DNA of 64,000 bases, from assembly GCF_019112545.1 (NCBI RefSeq), contig NW_025064895.1:674049-738048 (forward strand). The letters run 5' to 3'. Source of the DNA: Guyanagaster necrorhizus (taxonomy: Eukaryota > Basidiomycota > Agaricomycetes > Agaricales > Physalacriaceae). The translations under genes and the position numbers were made by a program. The notes beneath the pieces were generated by a model that saw only the letters and a list, made by a program, of their open reading frames with translations, did not search any database and was not told the DNA's origin. Each line of letters opens with the position of its first letter. Within the stretch, counting starts at the first letter, position 1. Of this stretch, positions 24,311-36,376 are shown in pieces.

Positions 24311-27214
24311 TTCAAACAGCAGACATGCGTTGAAGGTCCCTGCAGCACTACGTACTTACCGCATGGCATAGAGACAGTCACATATGAAGATTGTATGGTG
24401 GTTCTGATACAGTGGAAAAAGGAAAGAAAAGAGAAAAGAGGGAAGGTTGAAAACCAATCGGAATGGTGATGACTGTTCCTCTGACGCGTCGCGACAAAGT
24501 GTCAGTGGAGGCGAACCTGTCGAGCGGGCCTTGAGTTTATTTCGTATCTAAAATAAATACAATGATGATGAGATACCAATATAATGAAGACCATGTAGTT
24601 TACACACTTTCTGTACATTACAAGTACTCCATGGATCCAAGAAAGACGCTCAAGCCAAGAAGAGACTGCTGAATGTTACCGGCAACGGAACAGCCACGTG
24701 GCTACGCTGACAAATCACTCGACTGTTCCTCTTTCTCCCGCAATCTCAACGCAGAAACAAAGGAATTCCCTCTGCAAGGTACATAATCCCTTCATGTTTC
24801 ATGGCATTAACATTAAGGCACAAATACCTGTGGTCCCTACTATCTTTATTCAATTTAACCCGTCTTGATTTGGGTGAAAACCTTGTAAATCTCTGAATTC
24901 GCTTTCACATCGCCGTGAACCTTAACTCCAGATTCAAGAACCTTATGTTAGCGGTTATTGGGTCGGCTAGTATGTTCGAAACTTGCAACTGAAGATAAGG
25001 ATATCTGGGCTGTACAAAGCTGTACAATGCAGACGAACGCGTTTCAAGTAAGTCTCTCTTACCATCATTGACAGTGCTTTCTTGCGCTTTACCAAGACCC
25101 CAATCATAGGATCTAGGTTCCAAGGGGTTCGAGATGACTATTATAATCATTTTATTTCATGCCATACCAGTGGTAATGATTGAATGTCACCCGCCTGCGG
25201 GGATATATCAATCCCGTTTACTAGCTTGAAACTTAGGTTTTTTTTTTGACCCTAATATGTACGCTACCTAGTCTTCTGTTTCGTCCAACCGGATCTTACT
25301 GCTGGATACTTCTGAACGTACGCCACCCAACAGTAGCGAGGCCATGCCGCCATCAAATGAGACGAGACCGCAATAATGATTTCCTGATATAGCGGAGTGA
25401 CCTACATAGTAGGCGTAATAGGATAGGGTCCTTATCACTTGTTTGTCTCCTCTCGTCTTCTCTTTAATCGCAAATCGGTAACCATCTCCACTTCCACAGT
25501 CACAAAAAGCGCACCATACGTAAGTCCGCGGGCCAACCTTTTACAGATGTCGGACAAAGTGATGATCGTCGGTCCTTATATACAGGTTTCCTTTGATTTC
25601 TTCATGGGTTGTTTGGTATTTCTCTATTCATTCAAACTGCCAGGCTTTTCATCTTCATCAAAGGGATCCAGGAGCTTTGTAAAAGATACATATGCTCACA
25701 AGTCTTGTCTTCATGGATAAACGCCATAATTAATCTCAAAGGCCATCATTGTGCAGCGCGATCTGGCAAACCGCTTGGACGCTATTGGCACTCTCGCGCC
25801 ACATCAGGATTACAAACATTTCTTTGATGTGGTATATAATGTAATTGACCTTCTCTTCTTTACACGACCCTGTTCCTTCATTTGCTTCAGTGTGTCCAGG
25901 AGCCCACGATTGTCAAGCGATTCCCGAACCGTTTTGTTGGTCAGCCTGAACTCCCTTGGGTACGTCCTCGAAGTCCTATCCGATCCCTGAGGATGCATTC
26001 TGCATGCGGCCAGGATCATATGTCTATTCCTCCGACCAAGGTCCGATTTTTGTATCAGACTCTACGAAATGTTGTCGTTGTTCAATTCTGCGTGTTCCCC
26101 GTTCCCGGTCTATTCTATCTATATTCAGTACCTTCATTGCAATCAGCTGTTGCTGCCTGTCGACGCTACCTAGAGTACGCAATCTAGCGAACCATGGAAA
26201 TGTCCAGATCTGACGTTGTTTGCGCCTTGAGATAGTTCGATGGATCTCTTCCCTTCGTACACATTTTCATCCTCCTCCTTATCCTCTCCTCCTCATCTGT
26301 CGGTGTTTCTTTCGGTACCAATACAGACAACGATCCGAGTCCCACGGATCCTATCTGCGATAACTGAGTGCTCTTCATGCCACCCTCATGTTTTTCTTGC
26401 TGAATGTCTCTGTCCGATTTCGGTCACTCGGCAGTTTGGGATTGTGACGCCACGACTCTGTACAGCAGCCGTTATTCAACAAGGTCCAGGAAATCACGTG
26501 GATAACATGCCGAAGTGCGCGCTTTGTTTTTTTTTATCGGTGATTAGTTCGCTTCGTAATGACGATAGGTTGTTTACGGTGTCTTGTCTGGCAACATGAT
26601 TACAGTCTAACAACCTCGCCTCGGGTTAGGCAGCCGCCTTGCTTCTGTCCGTTTATAGTTTAGCAGCTCTGAGGACGTTCTATGATGGTTACAGTCTTTG
26701 AATGTATGATCGATAACAGTTCGGTTATGACTAGGTTGAGGCGTAGCAAACTTGGGACAGAAACCGCGAAATACATTCATTCATCTTGGCATCGATGGTA
26801 CCCAAGCGGCTAGGCAATGGATGCCTCAGGTCCTTCGCGGGACTGCCATGATCTACATCTAGGCGCTGAGGCTTGATTAACTTCAGTGGGATTTTTCGTT
26901 CCGAATGGCGCACGGATAGTGACCGGCAATTTGATGGAAGGTCACTGGTAAGTATTTCGGAAACATGAGCGATTCCACTCATGCAAGTCGCTAATTGTTT
27001 GTTCCAGAACACGAGCAAGGAATACGGAAGGGGGGCCTACCAGGCCATCAAGGCACGTGCAGAAGGCTATATACTAGGTACCATATATATATAGCCAATC
27101 CTTCATTTCCATCAACCCCCTCCTCGGTGACCCCACCGTCCTTTGACTATCCAGTCCATTCACGCTCCGACTCTCTTTCATCTTGGAGGACATCGCTGGC
27201 TACCGGTCGTCAGT
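24311..27214. other. Gene-poor region with weak coding traces
   Basis: On the minus strand a 52-residue two-exon reading from 25150 to about 24868 ends VKVHGDVKANSEIYKVFTQI, unrecognised. On the plus strand from 25549 to about 26080 several pieces look coding (VQRDLANRLDAIGTLAPHQD, EPTIVKRFPNRFVGQPELPW) with splice-like joints, also unrecognised. These could be decayed genes. Nothing else supportable. Confidence 0.25.
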
Positions 27215-27968
27215 ATGCCTCATAGCATTCGTGCTACCTTATGCGATACTGCTCAGAAGCTGGGCTACTTTCATGTCCCAGTCACTGCTCTCGAGCCTCT
27301 GCGGGGCCCCGACGCCGTCAACTTTGACGAACCCCGGTTAAGCCCTATCTGGTTCAAGCCACCATGCCCACCATGCCCGTCAGGTACGTTCCGTAGGCTG
27401 AACGTGTAATCCCCGATCACTGACCGTTATTGCAGCAGATACCGACATGCAGGAGTTGCCGAAGATGAATATCAGAACAACGCGATATCGTCAGAGAGGT
27501 CGTCCTCGAGAAGAGTGCGAAGTAACACCAGAGGAGGCCCTCGCTAACATGCTTGCCGCAACCAGTATTAGTTCACGATCAAGTTACGAATTGGGAAGTT
27601 CCGTATCGTCGGATTCATCGCCCAGTCCCCGAGGGCCTGAGGACAGTGAGTGTCATCAATAGATCTAACTTGGGGACTCTCGACCCTGACCATCTTTTTA
27701 CATTCACAGTCCCTCGGTGCCTATTAATGGACAACATCCCGACGCCCGCAGCTAAGTCGGATCTCGTTTCGAGGTCGACCGCTGAGAAGAGGGGAAGAAA
27801 AGGTAAGGAACCCTCGGCTTCGGTTGTGCTTCGTCTCGTACTTATTCAATTGTAGCTCGACGACGAAGCGCGCCTTATAGCCCGTATCAGTACTGTCCAG
27901 CATTGCAACGGCCAGACCGAAGCCGAGGGGCGAGGGATCCTTCCCCCATGACTGTTGTTTCTGACTAG
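27215..27968 (+). CDS. Unrecognised small protein C, related in layout to A and B
   Basis: A TATATATATAG run lies near 27085. The start reads MPHSIRATLCDTAQKLGYFH. Four exons (27215-27383, 27436-27645, 27710-27802, 27856-27968) join in one frame by canonical splice sites, giving about 194 residues. Visible parts: LSPIWFKPPCPPCP, TRYRQRGRPREECEVTPEEA, a Ser-rich stretch (SSYELGSSVSSDSSPSPRGP), KRGRK and YSPYQY. Basic and Ser/Pro-rich parts alternate, which fits a disordered, maybe nuclear protein. No known domain. WF-x-PP and RYR-x-RP recur in gene A at 16940. Confidence 0.55.
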
Positions 27969-30249
27969 TTGTATACTGCGTGTACTTGCCATGTAATTCT
28001 ATATCTATATTATTCAGTTCAGATTTGCGCCGGCGACCACGAGGACAGTCGAAACTTGTTCACCAAAAAGGGCTTAGGGTCTTATCCCATTAGGTACCCC
28101 GGGCGCTTGTATATCGTCTACATGAGCGGTTACTGATCGCCAACCTGAAGTTTCCCTCTGCCATTTTGCCAGATCTTTCCGCCGTTTGCGCGGTATTATC
28201 GACTTGATGGAAATTGGCGCTTCAGTTTGTGGCGTATTACTTTGAACCTGAGTCCCTGATGTTGTAGATCATTCCAAAGTTTTCGCAAAATCGACATGGT
28301 TATTGTTGACTCATCATCTATAGGGACCATCTAACTAGAAGCTCAGGCCTTGAGCTGGTCAATCTAGATGACCTCTGGAGTTTAAAGTTTCAGTCTGGTG
28401 TCGGTGACAGAAGAATTCGACGAGCACTTTTTCTAGGAATCATTCAGTGAGTGGTTCGGAATGCGGCACTATTTCCAACTTTAGATTTTGGTCCACGCAG
28501 CGTCAGCAGTGCTTTGATGGGAGCTCATGAGCGCTGAGGATCTAGAGTCTCTATAGAGGGATTGCGAGTGCGTTAAGGCACTATCACTGATCCCTATCTA
28601 AGCCCAAGCTTCGTTCTTTGCGATAGCAAAGTAGGAAGTCTGTCAGGAGTAGACCGCGAACTGTACCCATGCGCACCCTTGCTAAACACAGATCGCGAGT
28701 ACATGATAAACAAAACCTGGCGAGGGACAGCAAACTTGTCATAGAGCTGATGGCGAATCTTTGTATTACGAAGGGCGATGTCTGAAACAAGGCTATTATT
28801 ACCTATTCGTCATCGCAAAGCTGTAACGTCGAGAGAGAAAAAAAGACTTCAAAACCCGGTGCACGATGTACGCGATATTGAAGTACGGATTCCATCGTTC
28901 TTCTATGAACAGAAAGACACTTATTTTGTCGGCCCATACGAGTTCGATAGAGGCCAAAATCTGGACCAGATGAGAGTATTCATACAAGAAGAATGAGCCT
29001 ACTCCGAGATATGGATAAGGCGCATACTCGGGGTGTGCCGTTGTAACATCGTAGTCCGGGGAAAGTTCGTTAATTCCAGGAGTCGCAGACTAAGGGTAGC
29101 AAAGGATTGGGTCTGAAATCCAGAACTATCTCGATGAGAAGTCGAACACTGCGTCCTTTATATACTGAACTGTTTCGCTGCGGCCAAGTGAGTTTCGGTC
29201 CTCGTTTTGAATAAAAGTCGTGAGCCATTGTTCTACATGATTGAGTCAAATTCAGGTACCAATATCGTTTACAGATAATAAAGCATACCTGAAGCCTCGT
29301 AGCAACATGATGGAGAGTAGGAGCGGAAGCTTCGGCCCGGAAGCCGATGTGGCGCGAATGATGGCGCTTCACTCAACGAGGCTGCCATTCCTTATTCGAA
29401 TTTCCGAGTGTTGAGATTTGGACTGTATCCAGAGTACATGCTCGTAAGACCTTTAGTCTTTGGGTTACAAACTCCTGAGGAGTTCCCCCATTGACTTCTC
29501 ATATTTATACAGGACTACTCCTTTTCTAGTAGTTTCTACCTAATTTCTTCTCTTTCCCTCGGATTCTTTCCTTACTCAGCATGCCGAACTCTCTCGCAGA
29601 TTCCAACACCGAGAGTGGCTTAACTTGGTCTCTTCTTGTTAAACGGACCTCGTACATCAAATAATGTATGTTCGCTGCGCTCCATATCATAGCGGGTTGG
29701 CACTGGAGCTTTCCATCACAAACCAGCTAGATGATGAAAGAATATCCTTTATTATCTGGTGAACAACGGTTGCTATCATTGGCACAATAAATTTTAGCCT
29801 CCGGGCCATTGAAGAAAAGAGGATGAGAAGAGGATGCACGCTGCGAGATTCCTTATTTATTGTTAAGTGCAAGTTCATCGACTGAGAGATCATAACAATT
29901 AGTACGCTGGCCGTCACGTTCATCCATTGATATGCAGTTTGAATAAGGCTTGAACGTCAGCGGCATATAACATGCATATACATTTTGGACATTGGCGCTT
30001 TGACGGGCTTCCAGTGGTTTGTTGACCTGGCTTTTGTCTTGTTGTCACCCCGAGCCACTTTGCTTCCCTTTATAATGGAACACTATGACTTGTTCTTATT
30101 GCCGCACTTACCTCATCTTCAAAGCGACATATCTCACTCAGACTACGTGTTAGATTGAGTAAGTGCACTCATTCTCAACACATTCTTAGAGTCACTCACA
30201 GCTTCGAATTAGTACAAAGTTCCTTATTCCTAATCAGCGTGACTTGGAC
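27969..30249. other. Gene-poor region upstream of the F-box gene
   Basis: A 72-codon plus-strand frame at 28778-28996 (start MSETRLLLPIRHRKAVTSRE) reads like protein but has no recognisable match, no introns and no clear promoter, so I do not call it. Nothing else supportable. Confidence 0.35.
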
Positions 30250-32052
30250 ATGGCGACCGCCGTACTACCAGGATCTTTGACACTCAGTCAACCTCAGGAC
30301 AAATACATCTATTCGCACTCATTCATTAGTCTCCTCCAGACCAACGACCCACCTACTAACCCAGATGCCACTCGCACGATGATGGCACAAGCAGCCGACG
30401 ATATAGCTGTTGCAGAAAGGAAGATAGCATCCCTTCGGTCTCAGATCATGGAAAAGGAGGCAGAGATTTACGCCTTGCGTCAAGTTATTGACGACTGCAC
30501 CGCTGTACTCTCCCCCATACGCCGTCTGCCAACCGACCTCGTCCTGGAGATCTTTCGCTTTGTCGTCCCAGAAAGGTATAACGTTTTCGACATTACTCGT
30601 GGACCGTGGCTCGTTACACGCATATGCAAACGGTGGAGGACCTTGGCATGCACATACGGTGCCCTCTGGTCATCAGTACATATCACAAACATCGCGTCCC
30701 GTGCCACAATACGCTCCCTCAATGAACCCGTCATGCTGCTTCAAACTGCTCTGGGGCGATCTAGCACGTTTCCTCTTTCAGTATGGTTCGAATATGGAAC
30801 CAAGAAGAAATGGTCAGACTACGCGAATTTCGAAGATGAATACGATTCGGAAGACAGCTTGTCATCGACGGACAGTGACAATGGAGAGTTCAGTGCGTCA
30901 ATAGATGGCGAAGATGACGATCAAGAGGACAGCAACGAAGAGGAAAGCGATTACGAAAGCACTGTCGACAGTGTCGATACGATGGTCGACCGCCAACTTG
31001 TGAAAGTGCTCATACAGCACTCTCACCAGCTGCAATATCTAAATATCGAGGTAGCGAGCCCTTCCATACTGAAATGCCTCCGTTCACTACACGGACGGCT
31101 GGACCGTCTGGAGAAAGTGCACATATCCTTGCCCTGGGATGCACGGGATCACAATGAGCTCCAAGAAGCCTTCACCCTTGCACCCAAGCTTTGTTCTGTT
31201 CGTCTGAATGGACTCTCCTTAGAAAGCGTGCTCAACTTCCCACTCATCCAACTCAAATCCCTCGACCACCAGCCCCAGAGAATGTATGCGGATGTATGGC
31301 TGTCGACAGTCCAAACCATCCTCCTTCAGGGGTCTCATCTGACAGACTACGCGCCCCCTTCACCCCCGAAGCCATACGATAGTAACATGCCTTGGCTCTG
31401 CAGTTACTCGATTCGTACTTTTCGTGTCAATGCTTGGTATGTGCTCGACTACTTCCATCTCCCAGGAATCGACGAGCTACGCATCCGCCACTTCGGGTGG
31501 GCACGTGATCAAAGTGCAGGAGACACTCTGGCAGCCTTCATCCAGCGTTCAGGATGCACTTTGAAGAAACTCCACATCCGAGGTATTCCAGATAGCATCC
31601 TCTCGGCATTCCCGTCTCTCCACAACAGCCTTGTCGAGCTCGAAATCACGGTCACTCATTCGAACGAGAGGCTTCTGTCAGGGCTAAGCGCCTTCATGCG
31701 TGCACCTGGTCATTTTTCGCTTCTATCAAGACTCGAGATAAAATGTTCGAATGAGATTTCCTGGTACCCTGAGGTGCTTTATGATTCTTTGAAGGAAATT
31801 TACGCTTTCGTCGACGGTCTGTGGAGTGCAAGAACGAAGGTGCGGGTTGAAGTCTGCATCGACACATCTCGTTTTGATGTCCATCGAGTATGCAACGTTG
31901 CGAAATTCAAGCATCTACTAGATGAAGGAATGGATATCGCCATTTTTGCGGTGGGCAAAAGCAAGTCTTGGGAAGACACTACCAGTGAAGAAGAGGATGA
32001 TGTTTTGGACTTGCGTAACGTTCTTCTTGAGGAAGACAACAGTAGTGACTGA
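30250..32052 (+). CDS. F-box protein with N-terminal coiled coil, intronless
   Basis: 600 residues in a single exon, starting at the ATG at 30250. Residues about 45-80 form a coiled coil (ADDIAVAERKIASLRSQIME), then comes the F-box: LSPIRRLPTDLVLEIFRFVV, followed by VTRICKRWRTLACTYGALWS. A strongly acidic stretch follows (DGEDDDQEDSNEEESDYES), then a leucine-rich, weakly repeated C-terminal half and an acidic tail (TSEEEDDVLD). This is the standard layout of the large agaricomycete family of coiled-coil/F-box proteins, which are substrate receptors of SCF ubiquitin ligases through Skp1. The substrate is unknown. The family is much expanded in mushrooms, and single-exon members are common. Confidence 0.85.
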   Translation: MATAVLPGSLTLSQPQDKYIYSHSFISLLQTNDPPTNPDATRTMMAQAADDIAVAERKIASLRSQIMEKEAEIYALRQVIDDCTAVLSPIRRLPTDLVLEIFRFVVPERYNVFDITRGPWLVTRICKRWRTLACTYGALWSSVHITNIASRATIRSLNEPVMLLQTALGRSSTFPLSVWFEYGTKKKWSDYANFEDEYDSEDSLSSTDSDNGEFSASIDGEDDDQEDSNEEESDYESTVDSVDTMVDRQLVKVLIQHSHQLQYLNIEVASPSILKCLRSLHGRLDRLEKVHISLPWDARDHNELQEAFTLAPKLCSVRLNGLSLESVLNFPLIQLKSLDHQPQRMYADVWLSTVQTILLQGSHLTDYAPPSPPKPYDSNMPWLCSYSIRTFRVNAWYVLDYFHLPGIDELRIRHFGWARDQSAGDTLAAFIQRSGCTLKKLHIRGIPDSILSAFPSLHNSLVELEITVTHSNERLLSGLSAFMRAPGHFSLLSRLEIKCSNEISWYPEVLYDSLKEIYAFVDGLWSARTKVRVEVCIDTSRFDVHRVCNVAKFKHLLDEGMDIAIFAVGKSKSWEDTTSEEEDDVLDLRNVLLEEDNSSD

Positions 32053-33385
32053 GAAGACGATTTTCAGCATGACGATGGTTTAGGTGAAGAATCCGATGTG
32101 TGCTAGATTCCCTTATACCTATGCGATATGATTAATAACGATATTTGACGTGACGATGGAACAACAGTACTGAACGGACATGACTTCAAGCAGAGTGCGA
32201 GGTAGAGCGGGGCGGTGCGTATAGTCGCGTAGAGTCCTGCATAGGCTGAAGTCGGCCATGCAAATTTTGTGTCATAGTTGCCAAGCAGCGTCTGCGTAAC
32301 CAATCTATCAGTTTCTCGCAGAGGACCATATATCTGGCACTCACTGTGAAGTAGACCCCACAGGTTCAGCTCCAAATCGTATAATCAGCCTCGATGTCGT
32401 TCAGGACGACAGTACATGCTTTGCATATTGATAGGTCCAGAAACGAAGCTTGAAGGCATGACTGCAGAGTTGTTTGCCTTGGGGCTGACATCATGGTCAC
32501 GGTAAGGTGCGATGTGGCCAGTCGGTCCGTCGGAGATCAAAGATCTGTTCCTGTCATCTTCTGTTCATTTTCAATTTTTGTGTACATTGTACTACCCTCG
32601 CATTCGTTCAAGCCATATCCATGATAATCTTCTTAGGCAATGGTTTTATGTGACTAAAACACAGAGCACTGGCGCTATGTTCACGAATTACGTCCAGCGA
32701 GGCCCGAAATCTCCTTTAAATAATACGGCTACCAAACAACCTTGTCCTCCTCGAAGTCAAGACGGGGAAAGGGCACAGCATGGATTTTTGTTTGGCTGAT
32801 GAAGAGACGGCTTGCAGCCTGGAGGAAGCGGGCACAAGAGTCGTTCAAGATGTAATGCGTTGACACGGAGGGGTTTTGTGGGTTCTCGTTCTCTATACAT
32901 GCTGTTCCCACTTCTAAATGGCATGTATAGAATTCGTACTACCCGTGCCAACTCGACGATTCCATATTCGGCACCCATCAGCGCAAGATTCATTATACCA
33001 GTTCCAGGCAAGGATGCTCTATGCCGCCCTTTTCGTCCATGTCCACTTGATGGAGTAGGCGCGCTCGACGGGTGGTCATTTGTCACTAGGATCTGCATAG
33101 CACAACTGGACCTGCTGCGCCCTACGCCTTATTTTGAGCATCCGAGTCCGTACTGGCAGGCAATTACCCGGTCCAACGTGCGTCTAAAATTAGGCCATCA
33201 TCGGGCAAGACTAATGCTCCGATATGGTTTCTAGTCGAAACAGAAGCAGATGGGACCAATCAAGCGCTTCTGATCCCTCTCGTGCGCTCTATGATCATTT
33301 TTACGCAACCTCTTGGTGCCTTACGGGGATCAGTTTAAGAGCAAAGATCACCGTCTCTCCCTTCCAAGAACTCCGCCATTTCACG
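32053..33385. other. Intergenic region before the transporter gene
   Basis: Open frames on both strands at 32757-33234 overlap each other and show no known motif. I see no gene here. Confidence 0.45.
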
Positions 33386-35474
33386 ATGACCACCGACGAC
33401 GGGAAAGGCGTTTCCTTGCCTCAGTTCTCGAAGGATTATGATGAACAAAGACCGGAAATTCTGACGACGAAAGAAAGACTATCCAGCGCATTCACTATCG
33501 CTTGCTCTGGTACGAAACCATGTCCTGCCTCTTCTGCCTTCTTCTCATATCAGTCCCAGGTTTTGCTCTTATTAGCGACGGGTTACAGAATGTAGGCTTG
33601 TAATTCCCTCGTGCCGAACCCGTGCTGATTTCTATGTCCATAGAACATCATGTCACTCGTAAGTCCGCTCTGGGCCCTACATCTCGGCACTCGTGACAAT
33701 CCTTCCTCAGACGAATGTCGTCTTTGCTCAGCTCTATGGCTCAGCATACACTTCCCACTGGTCGACGCAGTTATCCAATTCTTTGACTGTTGGTACTATT
33801 TTCGGTCAGATTATCATCGGTTACCTCTGCGACGTCAAAGGCCGAAAGTGGGGAATTGTACTTTCGACGGTCATGATCGTCATTGGGATCATACTCTGTG
33901 CTGCATCCCATGGCGCCAATGGGAGCTTTATAGGCTTCCTTTGGATGTTCACTGTTTGTACGTTCGCCTATTTCCACCGGGTTCCGTCTCTAATTCGCTG
34001 TATTCCAGGTCGAGGTATCACTGGTATAGGTCTGGGAGGAGAATACCCCAGCTGTTCAACATCTGCTGCGGAAGCTGCCAACGAAAAGATCAGGAAGCAG
34101 CGCGGGCCAGTTTTCATCATGGTCACCAACTTTATGCTCTCTTTCGGGACACCTTTCGCCTGCATCCTCTATCTGATCGTCTTTGAGGCAGCAGGTAAGT
34201 TTTGCTTCATATGTTCGAACGCCATAATGACATCCCTTTCCTTAGGTGGTTTAGATGCGAATCTTTCAACTGTGTGGAGAACTGTTTTCGGTATCAGCTG
34301 TATACCTCGTCAGTTTATCATGTTGACTACTATCATGTCCAGAGTGTTGATCTGGTACTACACCTACAGCTCTCGCGGTATTCTATTTCCGTCTCAAGAT
34401 GCTTAACTCACAACTCTACCGGAAAGGTGCCATCCAGCACAATGTGCCGCACCTGTTGACCATCAGATACTACTGGAAATCCTTGATCGGCACTGCGGGG
34501 GCGTGGTTCTTGTACGATTTCATTACCTTCCCCAATGGCGTCTGTAAGTGTACACTCTCCATTACGGTGTTCACGAATTTAATTACCGAATGGCAGTCTC
34601 GGGTCAAATTATCTCCTCTGTCGTCTCGGTGAAAGGAAAGGCACTCGTTCGGAAGACAGCGGAATACCAACTCCTTTTGGGCGCGATCGCGCTTCCGGGA
34701 TGCGTTGTTGGTGCATTATTGGTCAATCGTCTGGGGCGGAGGAACACAAGTATGTCACGTCAATAGACCTTCTGAAGCGATGTTGCACCTGACCCCCCGC
34801 GCCACAATTTTTAGTGATTCTCGGGTTCAGTGGATATCTTATTTTTGGTCTGGCGGTCGGGTGTGCCTATGACAGGGTCATCAAGAATGTCCCGGGGTTC
34901 ATTGTATTGTATGTTGGTTGCTACCCTCTTGTGGTCGTTGTTCTAATCTGAGGGGGGCTGGGGCAGATATGGTCTGATGAACTCTTTTGCTAATGCCGGT
35001 CCTGGGGACATGCTCGGATTGACTTCCAGTGAATCATATGCGACTGCTGTCCGTGGGACATGCTATGGGTTTTCAGCAGCCATTGGAAAGGTCGGCGCAG
35101 TTGTAGGAACTCAGGCTTTCACGCCAATTCAGCATAATTTGGGGAAGCGATGGACGTTTGTGAGTTGTTACTCGAGCTGCGGAATATGCCTCTTATTTTT
35201 GTCAGATCATTGCGGCTATCTGTGGTTTGGCAGGTATGACTGTAACCTGGTTCTTCATTCGTAACGAGTAAGAGTATTTCGGTCACCTGTATAGAGAACT
35301 AACTTTAAACTTTCTTCCTTTAGTTTGGATAGAGATCTGGCTATGGAGGACGCAAATTTCCAGGCGTTCTTGGAAGCAAATGGTTGGCACGGAGACGTTG
35401 GCGCGGCAGAGTCCGTTGATGCTTTAGTTGCGTCGGAGAAGGGCGAGGTATCTAAAGAACTGATGGTTTCATAG
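33386..35474 (+). CDS. MFS transporter of the phosphate:H+ symporter type, GIT1-like
   Basis: Twelve exons: 33386-33509, 33560-33591, 33644-33658, 33711-33957, 34009-34194, 34246-34308, 34370-34543, 34597-34749, 34815-34908, 34967-35159, 35206-35267 and 35324-35474. The joined protein is about 500 residues and has twelve likely membrane helices. Motifs: GFALISDGLQNNIMSL in helix 1, GQIIIGYLCDVKGRKWGIVL (MFS signature), GITGIGLGGEYPSCSTSAAE, GAWFLYDFITFPNGVFSGQI and NRLGRRNT. GGEYP followed by Ser/Thr and EAAN is closer to the glycerophosphodiester permease GIT1 group than to PHO84, so glycerophosphoinositol or phosphate are both possible substrates. The cytosolic C-terminal tail has NLDRDLAMEDANFQAFLEAN. 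Confidence 0.88.
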
Positions 35475-36296
35475 ATGGTCAGGTGAAAAAGAAAGCTCTA
35501 CTATCTAACATATGTTTTGTTCATATGAATGTATAGACTGTGCATTTTCTTTATAGGCGTGCAACCGGGCAACATGAGGAGGCGGGTCCGGGAAAGCCCA
35601 AAATGTCGATGACGCGTGACGTCATTGCGCTTTGCTAGCGGGAACCAATTACCACTAATAAGTGATGTTTTTTCCCATGCTGCTTCGACATCCTTGATTT
35701 ATTCGGGACGAAGTCTATTCCTTCACTTGGTGGAACCGTCTTCCCCTTTTGAGCCTGCTTGGAACATAATTCTGCACCACATGGTCGGTGACCCAGCTGC
35801 TTGATGAGTATCCGGCCCCCTCGTAGCTTATCGTTGTCATCTGTTCAAACGGCAACGGTACTTAGCCGAGCGCGTTTCATTAACGAGGAACTATACCGAG
35901 TTTTGGGTCACTGACATCGTGCATGTGCGCCGTTCTCAAGCAAACTACCCAAGTGGGGAACTCTTGGCGTCCAAATTTTAATCCGTAAAGTCCACCTCCA
36001 TTGTGGCACTTGTCACGTCGCGATGTTTCCGTTTCAAAAGGGTAGGAAGCTCACCCTCAAACTGGCTGACCGTATTCATCCTTCGGACTTTCACCGATGA
36101 GTCGGTTTTTTCCTTCTGGCGCTGTCTACTATCATGTGTTCGTGTCGAGTTTTGAGTGGTGGCTTGTCGCTACAGTTCTCACCAGGAAGTCACTTTGCCT
36201 TTTCAGTAGGGTCTCCCTTGTGGTCTGCCTCTAGAGCTGGATATGCTGCTTATGTTGTTCACGTTGTAGCAAGTCGGTAATGCGGAGCAGCTGAGG
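35475..36296. other. Intergenic region between transporter and GH16 genes
   Basis: Contains a perfect TGACGTCA (35617-35624), the core site for CRE-type bZIP factors, 750 bases before the GH16 start. The occurrence may be chance. No gene seen. Confidence 0.4.
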
Positions 36297-36304
36297 TATA
36301 AAGG
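36297..36304 (+). promoter_or_regulatory. TATA box of the GH16 gene
   Basis: TATAAAGG lies 80 bases before the start codon at 36377. Confidence 0.5.
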
Positions 36305-36376
36305 AGACGATGGAGGTCCCGTCGACTTCATCGAATCTGACTACAGCCTCTTTTCTCACCCCAAGGCACGATTATC

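Noticed and set aside
33650..34186. Long alternative frame on the plus strand
   Set aside because: It overlaps the transporter exons in another frame and crosses their introns; the transporter reading has all the MFS motifs.
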